Source: Streptomyces sp. AC558_RSS880
GTDB lineage: Bacteria > Actinomycetota > Actinomycetes > Streptomycetales > Streptomycetaceae
Direction: 5' to 3'
DNA: 64,000 nucleotides
Assembly (NCBI RefSeq): GCF_019049255.1
Contig: NZ_JAGMUJ010000130.1
Coordinates: 62,001-126,000 of the forward strand
Of the stretch, positions 60,333 through 64,000 are shown in pieces. How positions within the stretch are numbered: position 1 is the first letter of the stretch; every line of letters begins with the position of its first letter. The notes beneath the pieces were generated by a model that saw only the letters and a program-made list of their open reading frames with translations, was not told the DNA's origin and ran no database searches. The position numbers and the translations under genes are program-made.

Positions 60333-61548
60333 GTGCGTCCGCCCTCCGCTCCAGGAAGGCGGACAGGCCCGTCAGCAGCCGGTCGACGTCCTCGCCGCTG
60401 GTGTACGGGGCCAGTCCGACACGGAGGCCGCCGGTGTCGCCGAGGCCGAGGCGGCGGGACGCCTCCAGCGCGTAGAAGCTGCCGGAGGGCGCGTGGACGC
60501 CGCGTCCGGCGAGGAAGCGGTAGGCGTCCTCGGTGCGGTGGCCGTCGAGGGTGAGCAGCAGGGTCGGGGTGCGCCGGGCCGCGCGGGAGTGGACGGTGAC
60601 CTGCTCCAGGGCCGCCAGCCCCTGCTCCAGCCGGTCGCGCAGGACGCCCTCGTGTTCCTCGATCCCCTCGAACGCCGCGGCGAGCCGTTCCCGGCGGCTG
60701 CCGCCCCGCTCGGCGGCCAGCCCGGCCAGGAAGTCGACCGCCGCACGGGTACCCGCGAGGAACTCGTAGGGCAACGTGCCGAGTTCGAAGCGCTCGGGCA
60801 CCGCGTCCGTGGAGGGCAGCAGTTTGTCCGGGCGCAGTGTCTCCAGGAGCTCGGGTCGGGCGGCCAGGACGCCGTGGTGGGGGCCGAGGAACTTGTACGG
60901 GGAGCAGACGAAGAAGTCCGCGCCGAGCGCCTCGACGTCGACCGGGGCGTGTGCGGCGTAGTGCACGCCGTCGACGTACAGCAGGGCGCCCGCCTCGTGC
61001 GTGATCCGCGCGATCTCGGCGACCGGGGGCATCGTGCCGATCAGGTTGGAGGCCGCGGTGACGGCCACCAGCCGGGTGCGCCCGGAGAGTTGGGCGCGGA
61101 TGTCGTCGGCGGTCAGTTCGCCGGTGGCCGGGTCGAAGTCCGCCCGGCGGACGGTGCAGCCGGTCCGCTCGGCCGCCTGCGTCCAGGGGCGGATGTTGGC
61201 GTCGTGGTCCAGCGTGGTGACGACCACCTCGTCGCCCGGTGACCAGGTGTCGGCGAGGGTGCGGGAGAAGTCGTAGGTGAGCTGGGTGGCGCTGCGGCCG
61301 AAGACGACGCCCGCCGGGTCGGCGCCCAGGAGGTCGGCCATGGCGCGCCGGGCCTCGACGACGACGGTCTCGGCGTTGCGCTCGCCGGGCAGTCCGTCGC
61401 CGCGGATCGAGAGCGGCCGGGACAGCGCGGCGGCGATCGCCTCGATGACGGGCAGCGGCGTCTGGGTGCCGCCGGGGCCGTCGAAGTGCGCGGTGCCGGC
61501 GGCCAGCGCGGGCACCTGGGCGCGCAGTGCGGTGAGGTCGTACGTCAC
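60325..61548 (-). CDS. Cysteine desulfurase-like PLP enzyme
   Basis: A 407-aa class-V aminotransferase fold protein of the cysteine-desulfurase-like group. HFDGPGGTQTPLPVIEAIAA starts the domain, DHDANIRPW holds the His/Asp region and Lys219 in SPYKFLGPHHG binds PLP. The mobile loop has no clear Cys nucleophile, so desulfuration is not assured. GTG at 61548 has AGGAGG 6 nt upstream. Translationally coupled to the DUF1990 gene. Confidence 0.9.
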   Translation of the reverse strand: MTYDLTALRAQVPALAAGTAHFDGPGGTQTPLPVIEAIAAALSRPLSIRGDGLPGERNAETVVVEARRAMADLLGADPAGVVFGRSATQLTYDFSRTLADTWSPGDEVVVTTLDHDANIRPWTQAAERTGCTVRRADFDPATGELTADDIRAQLSGRTRLVAVTAASNLIGTMPPVAEIARITHEAGALLYVDGVHYAAHAPVDVEALGADFFVCSPYKFLGPHHGVLAARPELLETLRPDKLLPSTDAVPERFELGTLPYEFLAGTRAAVDFLAGLAAERGGSRRERLAAAFEGIEEHEGVLRDRLEQGLAALEQVTVHSRAARRTPTLLLTLDGHRTEDAYRFLAGRGVHAPSGSFYALEASRRLGLGDTGGLRVGLAPYTSGEDVDRLLTGLSAFLERRADARG

Positions 61549-61584
61549 GTGAGGCCTCCTGTCGATGGGGTGTGGGGGTGCCGG

Positions 61585-62682
61585 TCAGGCGGACGAGCCG
61601 TCGGCCCGCGGTGCGAGCGGTGGGTCGGAGAGCTGCTCGCGCAGATAGTTCCAGACGACCGCGATCAGGGCGGCGACCGGTACGGCGAGCAGGCTGCCGA
61701 CGATGCCGGTCAGACTGCCGCCGAGCGTCACCGCCAGCAGGACGACCGCCGCGTGCAGTCCGAGACCGCGGCTCTGGATCATGGGCTGGAGCACATTGCC
61801 CTCGAGCTGCTGCACCACGACGATGATGGCCAGCACGATGAGCGCGTCCGACAGGCCGTTGGAGACCAGCGCGATCAGCACCGCGACGAAGCCGGCGAAC
61901 AGGGCGCCCACGATGGGCACGAACGCGGACACGAAGGTCAGCACCGCCAGCGGCAGCACCAGGGGGACGTCGAGGATCCACAGGCCCAGGCCGATCAGTA
62001 CGGCGTCGATCAGGCCGACGAGCGCCTGGGAACGCACGAACGAGCCCAGGGTGAGCCAGCACCGCTCGGCCACGGCCGGGACGTCGGTGGCGAGCCGCCC
62101 GGGGAGCTGCCGGCCGAGCCACGGCAGGAAGCGCGGGCCGTCCTTGAGGAAGAAGAACATCAGGAAGAGCGCCAGTACGGCCGTGACCACACCGCTGAAA
62201 ATGGTGCTCACGCCCGTGACGGCGGTGGTGGCGATGGCACCGGCGCTGTCCTGGATGCGAGCGGTCGCGGTGTCGAAGGCACCGGCGATCTGGGCGTCGT
62301 CGATGTTCAGCGGCGGCCCGGCGGCCCATTCGCGCAGCCTCTCGACGCCCTCGACGACACCGTCGGCCAGCTCGCCGGACTCCGACGCCACAGGCACCGC
62401 GATCAGCGCCACGGTGCCCGCGGCCACCAGCAGGAACAGCACGGTCACCAGGGCCGCGGCGAACGCCGGGGGCAGACCGTGACGGCGCAGGAAACGGGTC
62501 GGGGGCCAGGTGAGCGTGGTGAGGAGGAGTGCGACTATCAGCGGCCAGGCCACCGACCACATCCGGCCCAGGACCCACAGCACCGCCGCCGACGCCACCA
62601 GGACCAGCAGCAGCTCACCGGAGACACGAGCCGACGTACGCAGCGCGGCGCGGGTTCTCCCCGCGTTCAACGTGGCAGACAT
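61585..62682 (-). CDS. AI-2E family transporter (PerM-like)
   Basis: A 365-aa membrane protein with about eight helices. VALLLTTLTWPPTRFLRRHG, FFFLKDGPRFLPWLGRQLP and LVGLIDAVLIGLGLWIL are family patterns, and QQLEGNVLQPMIQSR is the conserved motif. The family exports small molecules or works as a cation/H+ antiporter; the autoinducer name is historical. It lies 36 bp upstream of the desulfurase-like gene on the same strand and may form one operon with it and DUF1990. Confidence 0.93.
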   Translation of the reverse strand: MSATLNAGRTRAALRTSARVSGELLLVLVASAAVLWVLGRMWSVAWPLIVALLLTTLTWPPTRFLRRHGLPPAFAAALVTVLFLLVAAGTVALIAVPVASESGELADGVVEGVERLREWAAGPPLNIDDAQIAGAFDTATARIQDSAGAIATTAVTGVSTIFSGVVTAVLALFLMFFFLKDGPRFLPWLGRQLPGRLATDVPAVAERCWLTLGSFVRSQALVGLIDAVLIGLGLWILDVPLVLPLAVLTFVSAFVPIVGALFAGFVAVLIALVSNGLSDALIVLAIIVVVQQLEGNVLQPMIQSRGLGLHAAVVLLAVTLGGSLTGIVGSLLAVPVAALIAVVWNYLREQLSDPPLAPRADGSSA

Positions 62683-62805
62683 GGAGGCACCTTATGGGGC
62701 CCGCCGGTCACGGTGATCACCCGGGATCCGCTAGGGAGGGACGTCCGGCGGGGTTCCACCGTGTCGGCCGGGGAACGGCCGGGGCCGGTGAGGCAGACTG
62801 AAGTC

Positions 62806-64000
62806 ATGGGCGACCTCGATGCCCGCGGGACACCGTCGCGTCGGTTCCCTCCGGCGCCGAAGAGCGTGGCGGAGGCCCGGCGGTTCGTGCGGGCCACCCT
62901 CGGCGATGCCGCGCCGGACCTGGTGGACACGGCTCAACTGCTGGTCAGTGAGCTGGTGACCAACGTGGTCCTGCACGCCCGCACCGAGGTCGAGGTGGCG
63001 GCCCGCGTCGACGACGGCACGGTCCATGTGCGGGTCGGCGACCGCCGGCCGGACCGCGGGCTCGTGCCCCACGGGTGCCCGGCGTACGCCGGTACGGGCC
63101 AGGGGCTGGCGCTGGTCGCCGCGCTGTCCTCCCGGCGGGGCGTCGAGACCGGTGACGAGGGCAAGACGGTCTGGTTCGAGCTGGGGCCCGAGGGACCGCC
63201 CCGGTACCCGGACGGCTGGGAGCCGCCCGTCGTGACACCGTCCGGCCCTCAGGCCACGGTGACCCTGCTCGACCTGCCGACAGCACTCTACGCGGCGGCT
63301 CAGCAGCACCGGCACACCCTGTTGCGTGAGTTCACCCTGGCCGTCGGCGCCGACCAGGATTTCGGTGTCCCCCCGGAGGACCTCGCCGTCGCGCTGGACA
63401 TGAGCCAGCTGTTCACCGCGTCCGTGACGGCCGCGCTGCGGCGGCAGCCCTCCGAGCAGGCGATCCGCTCACTGCCCGTGTCGGTGCCGTCGGACGCCGA
63501 GCCGTCGGTCCAGATCCTGCGCGCGGTGCTCGACCTCGCCGAGGAGGGCGCCCGCGAGGAGCGTCTGCTGACGCTGCCCGCGCTGCCGCGGCAGCGCCTC
63601 TTCCACCAGTGGCTGTTCGACCAGATCGTCGGGCAGCTGGCCGGGGCGCACCCCACGGCGTGGACGATGGTGCCGGGGGAGCCGGGCACCAGTCCCTCGG
63701 AACAGGCGGCGTGGGACCCGGGGCAGGTACAGATGAGCACGGTTCCGACGATCGCCGCCGACGAACAGAACCGGATCATCGCCGCGAACGGACTGGTGGC
63801 GGACCTGCTCGGCTGGCACGCGGACGATCTCGTGGGCCGGTCGCTCGGCACCCTGATCCCGGAACACCTCCGCAGACGGCACACCGCGGCGTTCGCGTCC
63901 CTGCTGCTCAGCGGGCAGCCCCGGATCCTGGGCCGCTCGGTGCCGCTGCCCGCGCTGCACCGGGACGGCCGGCTGGTTGCCGTGCGGCTGTTCATCCAGC
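62806..64000 (+). CDS. HATPase/PAS signalling protein, truncated by the window end
   Basis: At least 398 residues with no stop before the end of the window. The N-terminus is an anti-sigma-factor-like HATPase (RsbW/SpoIIAB type): SELVTNVVLHA (N-box), GTGQGLALVAAL (G-box). A middle helical region with repeated DxxxLFTAS and AEEGAREERLLTLP follows, then a PAS domain (PTIAADEQNRIIAANGLVAD). In streptomycetes such proteins usually end with a SpoIIE/PP2C phosphatase domain, which would lie outside the window. ATG at 62806 has weak upstream GAGG. Role: probably sigma-factor partner switching. Confidence 0.8.
   Translation, partial: MGDLDARGTPSRRFPPAPKSVAEARRFVRATLGDAAPDLVDTAQLLVSELVTNVVLHARTEVEVAARVDDGTVHVRVGDRRPDRGLVPHGCPAYAGTGQGLALVAALSSRRGVETGDEGKTVWFELGPEGPPRYPDGWEPPVVTPSGPQATVTLLDLPTALYAAAQQHRHTLLREFTLAVGADQDFGVPPEDLAVALDMSQLFTASVTAALRRQPSEQAIRSLPVSVPSDAEPSVQILRAVLDLAEEGAREERLLTLPALPRQRLFHQWLFDQIVGQLAGAHPTAWTMVPGEPGTSPSEQAAWDPGQVQMSTVPTIAADEQNRIIAANGLVADLLGWHADDLVGRSLGTLIPEHLRRRHTAAFASLLLSGQPRILGRSVPLPALHRDGRLVAVRLFIQ

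Noticed and set aside
1..64000. tRNA, rRNA, CRISPR arrays, insertion sequences, integrase or attachment sites
   Set aside because: Looked for on both strands; no cloverleaf, regularly spaced repeat, transposase or integrase motif was found. The repeated elements seen are short palindromes or direct repeats.

Overview
The window looks like chromosomal DNA from a Streptomyces-type actinomycete. It is very G+C rich, GTG starts are common, coding is dense on both strands, and it carries typical actinobacterial families (DUF574 methyltransferase, DUF1990, an AbfB module, HATPase/PAS-type regulators). I saw no tRNA, rRNA, CRISPR array, insertion sequence or phage gene. All family calls come from reading the sequence, not from database searches.

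1-3540: a TetR regulator, a DUF998 membrane protein, an alpha/beta hydrolase and an MFS transporter. 3587-27027: the centrepiece, a carbohydrate-utilisation island. Its left arm is a CUT1 ABC importer (binding lipoprotein and two permeases) with a cytoplasmic GH2 enzyme and a divergent LacI regulator (LacI-A, 8972). Its right arm is a second LacI regulator (LacI-B, 10283), a YtfQ/YtfR/YtfT/YjfF-like CUT2 importer of the type used for galactofuranose, and four secreted enzymes: GH2 with a C-terminal AbfB arabinofuranose-binding module, GH43, PA14-GH2-LamG, and a GH43 exo-arabinanase-like protein. A GDSL esterase and its TetR regulator close the island. A secreted PA14/beta-propeller/CBM/DUF1080 protein at 38537-41548 appears to belong to the same regulon.

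The sequence shows two related operator codes. One has an ATC|GAT core, the best copy being TTACATCGATGTAA (8849). The other has an AAC|GTT core, the best copy being TTCCAACGTTGGAA (24513). They differ at one position of each half-site. The box before the CUT2 importer (12150) joins one half of each code. My inference is that two paralogous LacI repressors jointly run a pathway for furanose-rich glycans (beta-galactofuranose and/or alpha-arabinofuranose): secreted enzymes cut the polymer, CUT2 imports furanose monosaccharide, and CUT1 plus the cytoplasmic GH2 handles oligosaccharides. The substrate is not proven.

27770-38540: an extra NAD-dependent DNA ligase, SnoaL-like, SMP-30-like, ABC exporter, phosphoribosyltransferase, LysR/RidA and VOC genes, with gene remnants at about 30.5-31.5 kb and 38.1-38.5 kb. 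41739-47297: two SAM methyltransferases, an orphan CdiI-like immunity protein and pyruvate carboxylase. 47476-48310: a compact set of pseudogenes (subtilase, NmrA-like, HxlR) around an intact palindrome. 48302-50472: SnoaL-like, DoxX, HxlR and an azoreductase. 50495-55841: a Bce-like ABC transporter/two-component module. 56186-64000: a VWA lipoprotein carrying an in-frame palindromic repeat, an acyl-CoA synthetase, DUF1990, a cysteine-desulfurase-like enzyme, an AI-2E exporter and a truncated HATPase/PAS signalling protein.
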